This document shows positions 1-5,725 of a stretch of 11,956 nt of DNA, piece after piece; within the stretch, counting starts at the first letter, position 1, and the number at the start of each line of letters is the position of its first letter. The notes below the pieces were generated by a model. That model was not told the origin of the DNA. It ran no database searches and worked only from the letters and a program-made list of their open reading frames with translations. A program made the position numbers and the translations under genes. Origin of the DNA: JAUXFS01 sp050329575 (GTDB lineage Bacteria > Pseudomonadota > Alphaproteobacteria > Rhodospirillales > Defluviicoccaceae); NCBI GenBank assembly GCA_050329575.1, contig JBHJOP010000017.1, positions 1 through 11,956 on the forward strand, in the 5' to 3' direction.

Positions 1-396
1 TCTCACCCATCGGTCCGCGCCTGGCTCGATGCGCAAGTTGCCGAGACGTTGTTCCTGCCCAGCATCACCGTCGCCGAACTCCTGTTCGGCATCGGCGCCC
101 TGCCGGATGGCAGGCGAAAAGATGCTCTGACCGCGCGGATCGATCGCTTGCTGGACGAGTTCGCCGGCCGCATCCTGCTATTCGATGTGTCGGCAGCGCG
201 GCGCTATGCCGATCTCGCCGTCAAGGCGCGCGCGGCTGGAGAGGGCTTCCCCACACCCGACGGCTCCATCGCCGCGATCGCCGCTGCGCATGGGTTCGCC
301 GTGGCCTCGCGCGACGCGAGCGCCTTCAAAGCCGCCGGCCTGGCGGTGATCGATCCCTGGACCGCGAACGGTGACCGGCCGTCTGCGAAGCGTTGA
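1..396 (+). CDS. VapC-type PIN-domain toxin, 3' part of gene
   Basis: The reading frame is open from the first base, so the gene begins before the window and only about 131 C-terminal codons are seen. It reads as a PIN-domain ribonuclease of the VapC type, the toxin half of type II toxin-antitoxin pairs, which cleaves RNA with Mg2+. Visible family marks are PSITVAELLFGI with the second acidic residue (Glu, codon at 76), TPDGSIAAIA with the third (Asp at 259) and VASRDASAF with the fourth (Asp at 313), then the usual VIDPW ending. The first catalytic Asp would lie upstream, outside the window. The antitoxin, normally directly upstream, cannot be checked. The TTG at 49 is not the true start, because PIN-like residues (VRAWLDAQVAETLFL) continue in frame before it. 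Family assignment is strong; activity is inferred. Confidence 0.88.
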   Translation, partial: SHPSVRAWLDAQVAETLFLPSITVAELLFGIGALPDGRRKDALTARIDRLLDEFAGRILLFDVSAARRYADLAVKARAAGEGFPTPDGSIAAIAAAHGFAVASRDASAFKAAGLAVIDPWTANGDRPSAKR

Positions 397-897
397 GCGG
401 CAGGGGTCTCTACGATTTCCGTTCGTCGATGTGATCGTTCCGGCGTCCGAGCAGCCCGGAGTCGTGGTGGCGCACCAAGCGCACCACTGGTGCCCTCGGC
501 TCCGGATCCATCAACGGGAGTCCCAAGCGGTGGGAGCACGATCATGACGGAAGGGTTTTGGTTGAGCGACGGTCAGTGGGCGCGGTCGGCGCCGCTGCCG
601 CCGAACAAGCCGCGCGGCGGACCCGCCACCGAACAGCCGCCACGAAGCCGTGCGGATCGGCGCATCAAGCGTGCGTTTCGGTGATGGCGACTGGCAGATG
701 TTGATCCGTTGGCAGGGGTCCGCGGACGGTCGCTTCATCCCAGCGGGAACCATGGCGGGGGCGCGAAAGCGGCCGCCGCAAGCACCGGGAACGGGGCGAA
801 GCGGACCCGAACAGCGCCAAGCCCATCAACGCAATCGGGGCTCCCTCCTAACGCTCGGCTTCAGCGGCGCGTGCTTCGCGTCCGATGGAAGCCATCG
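397..897. other. Gene-poor decayed stretch between toxin and small minus-strand gene
   Basis: About 500 bp without a convincing intact gene. The only recognisable element is the start of an IS5-type transposase (544-684, listed separately). A hairpin with 9-bp arms and one bulged G lies at 464-486 (GTGGTGGCGC / GCGCACCAC) with no T-run. The open frames here do not resemble proteins and are interrupted. The stretch fits mobile-element debris. Confidence 0.5.
544..684 (+). pseudogene. IS5-type transposase, N-terminal remnant
   Basis: The ATG at 544 opens a frame that begins MTEGFWLSDGQWARSAPLPP followed by NKPRGG. This closely matches the first residues of IS5-family DDE transposases (pattern FWL(S/T)D.QWARL.P.LP.KPRG). 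After about 27 residues the similarity fades. A later RADRRI may be a damaged form of the R.DDRR(V/I)IS motif that normally follows. The frame stops at 684, whereas the family is usually 250 residues or more, and no DDE core was seen downstream. I read it as a truncated, decayed insertion-sequence remnant. No terminal inverted repeats or target-site duplication could be identified by eye. Recognition rests on memory of the family. Confidence 0.45.
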
Positions 898-1128
898 TTA
901 TGCCGCCTTGATGACGGCTTCTTCTACGTTCTTTGGCAAGGACACAGGGATGAAGTAGTCCTGCGGATACAGATAGTCCTCCCCGGACTCATCTATCACG
1001 CGAATCTGGCCATGTTTTTCCGCTGCCCTATCTGCAATAGCTTCATATATCTTCCGTTTCTCCAATGACGCCGGATATTCTTCGTTCTTAACACATATAA
1101 CGAGTTGATGTGATGCTGTAGAAGTCAT
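898..1128 (-). CDS. Conserved small protein of unknown function (76 aa)
   Basis: This is a 76-residue protein with the core HQLVICVKNEEYPASLEKRK, then IYEAIADRAAEKHGQIRVID and ESGEDYLYPQDYFIPV. The pattern (CVKN..YPASLE.RKIY / HG.IRVIDESGEDYLYP) resembles, from memory, a widespread family of short uncharacterised bacterial proteins; I know of no proven function. It is soluble, acidic and without Cys pairs or membrane segments. The ATG at 1128 is chosen over the TTG at 1140 because GAGG sits 6 nt before it. Third codon positions are far richer in A/T than in the chromosomal genes of this window (for example ATA, TAT, AAA, GTT codons), which points to horizontal acquisition. It lies 8 nt after the stop of a probable 33-residue partner, so the two are likely co-transcribed. 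That it is coding is fairly certain; its role is not. Confidence 0.75.
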   Translation of the reverse strand: MTSTASHQLVICVKNEEYPASLEKRKIYEAIADRAAEKHGQIRVIDESGEDYLYPQDYFIPVSLPKNVEEAVIKAA

Positions 1129-1136
1129 GGCTGCCC

Positions 1137-1238
1137 TCAATCCAGATAACGTTTGATCTTGAAATCAAACGCGTGGAACGGGCCGCCGCGGCCGGGCACG
1201 GGGCTTATCCAGTCTGCATCGGACCGCTCATCGGTCAT
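1137..1238 (-). CDS. Putative small ORF upstream of the 76-aa gene (33 aa)
   Basis: The ATG at 1238, with GGAG 8 nt before it, opens a 33-residue frame, MTDERSDADWISPVPGRGGP then FHAFDFKIKRYLD, ending in TGA at 1137-1139. The next gene starts 8 nt later, so the arrangement looks like a two-gene operon. An earlier in-frame ATG at 1259 (MASGARS...) is also possible and has AAGG before it. An in-frame stop lies further upstream. The composition (WISPVPGRGGPFHAFDF) looks like real protein rather than a shadow. It could equally be the C-terminal tail of a once longer gene that has decayed, since no homologue of full length is recognised. The perfect inverted repeat 1151-1170 lies inside this frame. 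Confidence 0.4.
   Translation of the reverse strand: MTDERSDADWISPVPGRGGPFHAFDFKIKRYLD
1151..1170. repeat. Perfect inverted repeat GTTTGAT-N6-ATCAAAC
   Basis: GTTTGATCTTGAAATCAAAC has 7-bp perfect arms, extended to 8 by C1150/G1171, around a 6-nt centre. It is 22 bp before the start codon of the 76-residue minus-strand gene and inside the putative 33-residue ORF. It could be an operator or an RNA hairpin between the two cistrons, or a by-product of the codons for AFDFKIKR. The symmetry is seen directly; any function is inferred. Confidence 0.4.
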
Positions 1239-1570
1239 CGACCGGGCTCCGGACGCCATGGCCCGCCTTGTTCGGGACGTGGGTGTCGATCAGGGTCGTG
1301 CCGCCGTCGTGAGGGGCCAGAAGCTCCGTCTGTGGACGCCGGTGTGCCGGGCTTGCGCCGATCCACGTTTCTGCACCGAAACAGGTTCGATCAAAAGGCG
1401 ATCCGTGCTTGCGCGTCAAGGGGGACTTCGTTTCGGGGCGGCGACCCCCCCCGTCGCGACCGATGGTGCGAGAACGGCGCCGGCGCGCCGCACCTGTCGC
1501 TGAACCGCCACACCGGGATGCCGGGCTGGCGGGGCTTGGCGGCGGGGGTGGTCCTTCGGACAGCCGCCTG

Positions 1571-1602
1571 TTGACTCTCATCCTATTGACGGATATATAT
1601 CC
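1571..1602 (+). promoter_or_regulatory. Promoter-like site with overlapping 12-bp palindrome
   Basis: TTGACT (1571-1576), a 17-bp spacer and TATATA (1594-1599) make a near-consensus sigma70-type promoter. This is unusual in such GC-rich DNA. The -10 lies inside the perfect palindrome GGATATATATCC (1591-1602), the classic position for a repressor site. No confident gene lies downstream on the plus strand, and because the palindrome is symmetric it could also serve the minus strand toward the small genes at 898-1238. Function is inferred from shape only. Confidence 0.4.
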
Positions 1603-1775
1603 TACAAACAGCGTTCGGACAGCGAGCGAGTCAGGCTCTGGTCGCCGGCGGGAGGGACGAGGCATGGATCGGGATGTCGGGGCAGGTGGTGCTGGTGGCG
1701 TTGGGGCGAAGTCAGGAATGTCGACGTTTGTTGCGGCGATTTCATATGTCGAATCAGAGCTCTGTCTCGGATTCA

Positions 1776-1792
1776 GGTCTACTTTCGTCTAC
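1776..1792. repeat. GTCTAC-type repeat cluster A
   Basis: Contains GTCTACTTTCGTCTAC, that is, two GTCTAC boxes starting 10 bp apart. The same 16-bp core with one change recurs in cluster B, and the boxes appear inverted in cluster C. A related GTCGACGTTT box occurs at 1720-1729. The repeats are seen directly; no function is known to me. Confidence 0.6.
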
Positions 1793-1840
1793 CGGTCGAA
1801 AAATAGCGGTCTCGCGAATTCAACGACTTGGCCGAAACCA

Positions 1841-1868
1841 GGCCTACTTTCGTCTACTTTTGCCTACC
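1841..1868. repeat. GTCTAC-type repeat cluster B
   Basis: Three consecutive 10-bp units, GCCTACTTTC, GTCTACTTTT and GCCTACCGTT, follow each other without gap (about 1842-1871), preceded by CAGG as in cluster A. The 10-bp period places each box on the same face of the helix, which would suit cooperative protein binding. Confidence 0.6.
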
Positions 1869-1953
1869 GTTCACCGTCGGCCGCAAGCGGTATTGTTCTT
1901 TATCAATGAGTTCACCGCCACGGACGCGCAACGAAGGTCGGCGAAACGGTCGC

Positions 1954-1974
1954 GAAGGTAGACGAAGGGTAGAC
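1954..1974. repeat. GTAGAC repeat cluster C, inverted relative to A and B
   Basis: GTAGACGAAGGGTAGAC carries two boxes (1958-1963 and 1969-1974) that are the reverse complement of GTCTAC, starting 11 bp apart, preceded by looser GGTCGGCG / GGTCGCG copies. It ends 24 bp beyond the stop codon of the neighbouring minus-strand SpmAB-like gene. Confidence 0.5.
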
Positions 1975-1997
1975 ATTTTTGCGGACCGGGCCGGGGT

Positions 1998-3317
1998 TCA
2001 GCCGCCGTAGAGCCACGAGCAGACGAACACCGCCGCGGCGATGCCGGCGACGTCGGCGGTGAGCGCCGCCACCACGGCGTGGCGCAGCCGGCGCACGCCG
2101 ACCGCGCCGAAGTAGACGGCGATCACGTAGAAGGTGGTCTCGGTCGAGCCCTGGAAGGTCGAGACCAGATAGCCGGTGTAGCTGTCGGGGCCGATCGCCG
2201 GGTCGTTGATGATCGAGGCCAGCACCCCGTAGGCGCCGGAGCCGGACAGCGGGCGAAGGAGCGCCATCGGCAGCGCGTCCGCCGGCAGCCCGACGAGGCC
2301 GGTGATCGCGCCCAACGGGCGGACCAGCGCCTCCAGGGCGCCGGAGGCGCGGAACATGGCGACCGCGACCAGGATCGCGACCAGGTAGGGGATGATGCGG
2401 ATCGCGACCTGGAAGCCGTCGCGGGCGCCGTCGACGAACACCTCGTAGACGCGCACCCTCCGCGCCGCCCCGAAGCCGAGCAGGGCGACCATCAGCCCCG
2501 GAACGATCCACGGCGCGATCGTCCGCCCCCAGAGCAGGGTGAGCGGCACCAGGGCGAAGATCGCCGTCAGCGCCAGCCCCGACACCCAGAGCGGATAGCC
2601 GGTCCCGGTTTCGCGTTCGAGCGCGGCATCGGCGCCCGGCGCAACCCCCGGCTCGGGGGCCGGTTCGGGGGGCCGGGCGGCGGCGGGCGAGGGGCCGGCG
2701 GCGGGCATCGGCCACCACCGCTGGCACAGCTTGGCCATGACGATCGCCACCGTCGTCGAGCAGATGGTGGCGAACAGCGTCGTCGGCATGATCCCGGCCG
2801 GATCGGCCGAGCCGGCGGCGGCGCGCAGCGCGATCACCCCGGTCGGCAGCAGGGTGACGCTCGAGGTGTTGATCGCCAGGAACAGCACCATGGCGTTGGT
2901 GGCGGTGCCCCTGCTGCGGTTGAGGCCGTCGAGTTCCTGCATGGCGCGGATGCCGAACGGCGTCGCGGCGTTGCCGAGGCCGAGCACGTTGGCCGACATG
3001 TTCAGGATCATCGCTCCCATCGCCGGATGGTCGGCCGGCACGTCCGGGAACAGCCGCTGCATCAGCGGCCGCACCAGCCGGGCGATGATCACCAGCAGGC
3101 CGCCGGCCTCGGCCACCTTCATCAGCCCGAGGAACAGCGTCATCACCCCGATGAGCCCGATCGCCAGCGTCACCGCGCCGCCGGCGCCGTCGATCATCGC
3201 CGTCGCCAGCGCCTGCATCGGCTCGGTCTGGTCGACGGCGGTCGGGACGAAGGTCAGTTGACGATAGGCCGCGATCGCGAAGGCGACGAGGACGATGGCG
3301 AAGAAGATGCCGTTCAC
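1998..3317 (-). CDS. Fused SpmA-SpmB-type nucleoside-recognition (Gate) domain membrane protein
   Basis: This 439-residue polytopic inner-membrane protein joins in one chain what spore-formers encode as SpmA and SpmB. Residues about 1-200 are SpmA-like: a first membrane segment (3-18), hydrophobic stretches at 48-90 and the signature NMSANVLGLGNAATPFGIRA (106-125). Residues about 203-238 form a Pro/Ala-rich linker (PSPAAARPPEPAPEPG). Residues about 240-439 are SpmB-like, with RPLSGSGAYGV (355-365) and STFQGSTETTFYVIAVYFGA (386-405). Both halves belong to the Gate/nucleoside-recognition clan; the transported substrate is unknown. Such fused proteins occur in non-sporulating proteobacteria, so a spore role is not implied. 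The start is GTG at 3317. Its only ribosome-binding candidate is the nine-G tract 10 nt upstream. It is a single gene with no operon partner visible. Confidence 0.9.
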   Translation of the reverse strand: MNGIFFAIVLVAFAIAAYRQLTFVPTAVDQTEPMQALATAMIDGAGGAVTLAIGLIGVMTLFLGLMKVAEAGGLLVIIARLVRPLMQRLFPDVPADHPAMGAMILNMSANVLGLGNAATPFGIRAMQELDGLNRSRGTATNAMVLFLAINTSSVTLLPTGVIALRAAAGSADPAGIMPTTLFATICSTTVAIVMAKLCQRWWPMPAAGPSPAAARPPEPAPEPGVAPGADAALERETGTGYPLWVSGLALTAIFALVPLTLLWGRTIAPWIVPGLMVALLGFGAARRVRVYEVFVDGARDGFQVAIRIIPYLVAILVAVAMFRASGALEALVRPLGAITGLVGLPADALPMALLRPLSGSGAYGVLASIINDPAIGPDSYTGYLVSTFQGSTETTFYVIAVYFGAVGVRRLRHAVVAALTADVAGIAAAVFVCSWLYGG

Positions 3318-3327
3318 GGTGCCGGTT

Positions 3328-3336
3328 CCCCCCCCC
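3328..3336 (-). repeat. Nine-base G homopolymer in the translation-start region
   Basis: Nine consecutive C on the plus strand (G on the coding strand) end 10 nt before the GTG start of the SpmAB-like gene, where the Shine-Dalgarno sequence would be. Tracts of this length are prone to slippage, so they can change ribosome-binding spacing between cells. Confidence 0.55.
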
Positions 3337-3422
3337 GGGTGGCGATGGCGATGGCGATGGCGGCGGCGATGCCGGCGCGGAGCATAGCAGGGGCGGGATC
3401 GGGATCAACGCCGGCGGCCTCC

Positions 3423-3472
3423 GCCCCGACCCCTTGCCCATCGCCCCGGCCCCTTGCCCATCGCCCCGGCCC
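3423..3472. repeat. 20-bp tandem repeat, about 2.4 copies
   Basis: The unit CCCTTGCCCATCGCCCCGGC is present exactly twice at 3431-3450 and 3451-3470. It is preceded by a partial copy (3423-3430, one mismatch) and followed by CC. It lies in the gap upstream of the protease gene. No coding or regulatory meaning is evident. Confidence 0.7.
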
Positions 3473-3575
3473 GGTGTCCAACGCACCGACGACACCGTTA
3501 ACCGATGCTACACGGCGGCGGCGCTAGCCTGGGCGTCCGCGCCTCCTCGGCAACTGGGCAGGGAAATTTCCGATC

Positions 3576-4994
3576 GTGCGCAATCTGGTCGTCGTTCTCG
3601 CGGTCCTGGCCCTGGTCGGGCTCGCCGGTGGTGCTCTGCTCGTGATCGAGCACGAATCGGAGCGGGCCGCGGTCGCCGGCACCGCCATCCATGCCCGGAC
3701 CGGGGGCGAACCGGACGCCCTCGGCCGCCGGGCGGCGGCGGCGGCCGACGAGGACTGGAGAACCCTGGCCGGCCGACCGGCTCCCGCCGATCTCGGCCGC
3801 CGGCGCGACGTGCCACGTCTCGGGGCGGAGGGGAGGGGGCCCGAGACCCTGCGCGGCGGCGCCGGCGCACCCCCGGCCGACCGTGGCGCCGGTCGGGCAG
3901 CCGACCGCGCCTTCGAGCCCGGCGAGGTGCTGGCGGCCAATCCGCCGGCCGGTTTCGAGCCCGGCGCCGCCGCGCTCGGCTTTCGCATCGTCGAGATCTC
4001 GGACCTCGGTCACCTCGACCTGCGGGTCTACCGGCTGCGGACACCGCCGCTCCTCGACGTCGCGGCCGCGCTGCGGTCGCTGCGCGGGCGCTTTCCGGGC
4101 CTGCTCGCCGACGCCAACCACCACTACGCGGTCTCGGCCGGCGCCCAGCGGCCGGAGAGCTACGCCCGCACCCTGATCGGCTGGCGCAACGCGCCGTCCG
4201 ACTGCGGCGGCGGGATCCATCTCGGGATGATCGATACCGGCATCGAGCTCCAGCATCCGGCGCTGTCCGGCGCCGACCTCGCCTATCGCCGGTTCCACAA
4301 CCCGGCCAGGAGTCCCGGCACGCCGGACCACGGCACCGCCATCGCGGCGATGTTCGTCGGGCGGGCGGACGGCGGCCAGGGGTGGGGCGGGCTGCTGCCG
4401 GGCGCGCGGCTGAGCGCCGCCAACATCTTCGAGATCACCGACGGCGGCAGCATGATGGGCAGCGCCGGCGGCTTCCTGAGGGCGGTCGACTGGCTGGCCG
4501 AACGGCGGGTGCACGTGGTCAACATGAGCATCGCCGGTCCCGACAACCAGATCGTCCGTGCCGCCATCGAACGGGCGCGGGCCCGCGGGCTGATCCTGGT
4601 CGCGGCCGCCGGCAACAACGGTGACGATGCCGAGCCGGCCTATCCCGCGGCGTATCCGGACGTCATCGCGGTCACCGCGATCGATGCCGAACAGCGGATC
4701 TATCGTTACGCCAATCGCGGCAGCTACATCGACTTCGCCGCCCCCGGCGTCCATGTCTGGACGGCGAGTCCGGGCGGCGGGCGTTACCAGAGCGGGACGT
4801 CGTTCGCCAGCCCCTACGTCAGCGTTCTCGCGGCGCTCGCGGTCGCCGCCGGCGAGCGGCCGAAACCGGATCTCATCCGCGCCAGGCTGCGTCGCAACGC
4901 CGTCGACCTCGGGCCGCCGGGTCGCGACCCCACCTTCGGATGGGGATTGGTCGGCACCGAGGCCGACTGCCCCGAACGCCCCGGCCGTCGCTGA
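3576..4994 (+). CDS. S8 family (subtilisin-like) serine peptidase, exported
   Basis: This 472-residue subtilase has a complete catalytic triad: Asp220 in GMIDTGIELQHPAL, His252 in DHGTAIAAMFVG and Ser409 in SGTSFASPYVSVLAALA, with the oxyanion-hole Asn347 in AAAGNNGDD. Residues 2-24 form an N-terminal hydrophobic segment (signal peptide or anchor), so it acts outside the cytoplasm. Residues about 30-135 are low-complexity Gly/Ala/Arg/Pro and probably disordered. Residues about 137-200 (LGFRIVEISDLGHLDLRVYR onward to ANHHYAVSAG) look like a propeptide/inhibitor-type domain seen ahead of the catalytic part in related alphaproteobacterial subtilases. Cys210 and Cys465 flank the catalytic domain and could form a disulphide. 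The start is GTG at 3576, with AGGGA 12 nt upstream. The substrate is unknown and no dedicated partner gene is adjacent. Confidence 0.93.
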   Translation: MRNLVVVLAVLALVGLAGGALLVIEHESERAAVAGTAIHARTGGEPDALGRRAAAAADEDWRTLAGRPAPADLGRRRDVPRLGAEGRGPETLRGGAGAPPADRGAGRAADRAFEPGEVLAANPPAGFEPGAAALGFRIVEISDLGHLDLRVYRLRTPPLLDVAAALRSLRGRFPGLLADANHHYAVSAGAQRPESYARTLIGWRNAPSDCGGGIHLGMIDTGIELQHPALSGADLAYRRFHNPARSPGTPDHGTAIAAMFVGRADGGQGWGGLLPGARLSAANIFEITDGGSMMGSAGGFLRAVDWLAERRVHVVNMSIAGPDNQIVRAAIERARARGLILVAAAGNNGDDAEPAYPAAYPDVIAVTAIDAEQRIYRYANRGSYIDFAAPGVHVWTASPGGGRYQSGTSFASPYVSVLAALAVAAGERPKPDLIRARLRRNAVDLGPPGRDPTFGWGLVGTEADCPERPGRR

Positions 4995-4999
4995 CGGCC
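4983..4999. other. Hairpin spanning the protease stop codon
   Basis: GGCCGTC-GCT-GACGGCC is a perfect 7-bp stem with a 3-nt loop over the TGA (4992-4994), in the 23-bp gap between convergent genes. No T-run follows on either strand, so it is at best a weak or Rho-assisted end signal. Confidence 0.3.
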
Positions 5000-5017
5000 C
5001 CGGCCTCGTGGTGGGGG

Positions 5018-5461
5018 CTACTCCGCCGGATGCCCGGGAGAGCCGAGATGCTTGACCAGCTGGAACAGGCGCTTGCGCACGGTCGGATCGGAGATGCGGT
5101 AGTAGTTGTGCATCAGTTCGAACGCTTCGCGCGAGTTCATGGCGTTGGCTTCGAGACTGCCGATCGGCTGATCGGCCAACCCCGGCGCCATCTCCGCCTC
5201 GTCGGTGCTGAGGAACTGGGCCGGCATGTCCTCGAAGAAGAACGCCACGTCGACGCTGAGCGCCTTGGCGATCTTGGCGAGATTGCTGGCACCGACACGA
5301 TTGGCGCCGCTCTCGTACTTCTGGATCTGCTGGAAGGTGACTCCGATCGCCTCACCGAGCTTGGTCTGGCTGAGCCGGATGCCCATCCGCCGACCACGGA
5401 TTCGCCCGCCGACGTAGCGGTCGATCGGATGCGGGCCGTCCTCGATGGCTGGTTTTTTCAT
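5018..5461 (-). CDS. XRE-family transcriptional regulator, PhrR/PraR-like
   Basis: This 147-residue DNA-binding protein has a Cro/C1-type helix-turn-helix at residues 17-72 (GGRIRGRRMGIRLSQTKLGE onward), with the recognition helix TFQQIQKYESG at 42-52 and the family-typical NRVGASNLAKIAKALSV and FFFED. The C-terminal part (about 95-147: MNSREAFELMHNYYRISDPT, VRKRLFQLVKHLG) is the helical tail common to alphaproteobacterial regulators of the PhrR/PraR kind. These are linked in rhizobia to stress response, biofilm and quorum-sensing control; exact orthology is not shown here. The start is ATG at 5461, the only sensible one, although its Shine-Dalgarno (GGG) is weak. It is convergent with the protease and divergent from the MFS gene. 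Repeated sites in its upstream region suggest autoregulation, and the MFS gene may be a target. Confidence 0.9.
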   Translation of the reverse strand: MKKPAIEDGPHPIDRYVGGRIRGRRMGIRLSQTKLGEAIGVTFQQIQKYESGANRVGASNLAKIAKALSVDVAFFFEDMPAQFLSTDEAEMAPGLADQPIGSLEANAMNSREAFELMHNYYRISDPTVRKRLFQLVKHLGSPGHPAE

Positions 5462-5464
5462 GGA

Positions 5465-5583
5465 CCCAAGAGTACGCCAAGTTGTAGTCGTTTGTCGAGA
5501 AGCACGCCACGCTCTCGGACTCTGGGGCAGAAACTCAACCGTTACGGCGAAGAAACCACCCCCGCTTAAGCCCCAAAGAGTAT
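5465..5583. promoter_or_regulatory. Pair of CCCAA(A)GAGTA sites, candidate autoregulatory operators
   Basis: CCCAAGAGTAC (5465-5475) and CCCCAAAGAGTAT (5571-5583) are near-identical direct repeats. One is directly before the XRE start codon and the other is at the predicted -10/+1 of its promoter. An AGTTGTA box also occurs near each (5479-5486 on plus; minus-strand copy around 5587-5593). Binding by the adjacent regulator is inferred from position only. Confidence 0.3.
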
Positions 5584-5612
5584 TGATACAACTAAAACTG
5601 CATTGCGGTCAA
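5583..5612 (-). promoter_or_regulatory. Probable promoter of the XRE regulator
   Basis: Read on the minus strand, TTGACC (5612-5607), an 18-bp spacer and TATCAA (5588-5583) form a plausible sigma70 promoter. It implies a leader of about 115 nt. The C(C)CCAAAGAGTA motif at 5571-5582 lies at the expected start of transcription. Confidence 0.4.
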
Positions 5613-5725
5613 GCTGGTACGCGCGGCCGTGTTGCCGCGACCGGCGATTTGTGGCAGCATGAGGATTCGTTCGGCGCGGCGCCCGACGCTCCGTCGGCGT
5701 CCGTACGAGTTGTCGGCGAACCTTC

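Larger units (their letters stand above)
1260..1997. other. Gene-free accessory stretch with promoter-like site and short repeats
   Basis: About 740 bp with no recognisable gene on either strand. Open frames here are proline/arginine-rich shadows without family resemblance. The second half (from about 1560) is clearly less GC-rich than the rest of the window. It holds a promoter-like sequence over a palindrome (1571-1602) and three repeat clusters (1720-1974), listed separately. An 81-codon frame at 1664-1909 has a good ribosome-binding site but is repeat-derived and is not called as a gene. Confidence 0.55.
3318..3575. other. Divergent intergenic region with simple repeats
   Basis: This region separates the minus-strand SpmAB-like gene and the plus-strand protease gene. 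It holds a nine-C homopolymer, a 6-bp microsatellite (GGCGAT three times, 3341-3358, followed by GGC triplets) and a 20-bp tandem duplication. No clear -35/-10 pair was found by eye for either gene. Confidence 0.5.

Noticed and set aside
464..486. Hairpin in the region after the PIN toxin gene, possibly a tRNA or attachment site
   Set aside because: No T-loop or anticodon arm could be built, and there is no T-run or flanking direct repeat.
1228..1665. A 145-codon minus-strand open frame in the gene-free stretch
   Set aside because: Pro/Arg-rich, without a recognisable motif, and overlapping in another frame the more convincing small ORF at 1137-1238.
1720..1974. Repeat clusters as a CRISPR array
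   Set aside because: Units are about 10 bp, nearly contiguous and lack unique spacers of constant length; no cas gene is present.
1912..3495. A 527-codon minus-strand open frame overlapping the SpmAB-like gene
   Set aside because: Its product is an Arg/Gly/Asp/Pro-rich shadow of the real gene in another frame with no family resemblance; the 1998-3317 frame has clear membrane segments and motifs.
2079..3527. A 482-codon plus-strand open frame opposite the SpmAB-like gene
   Set aside because: Extreme His/Arg/Gly/Asp composition typical of antisense frames in GC-rich DNA.
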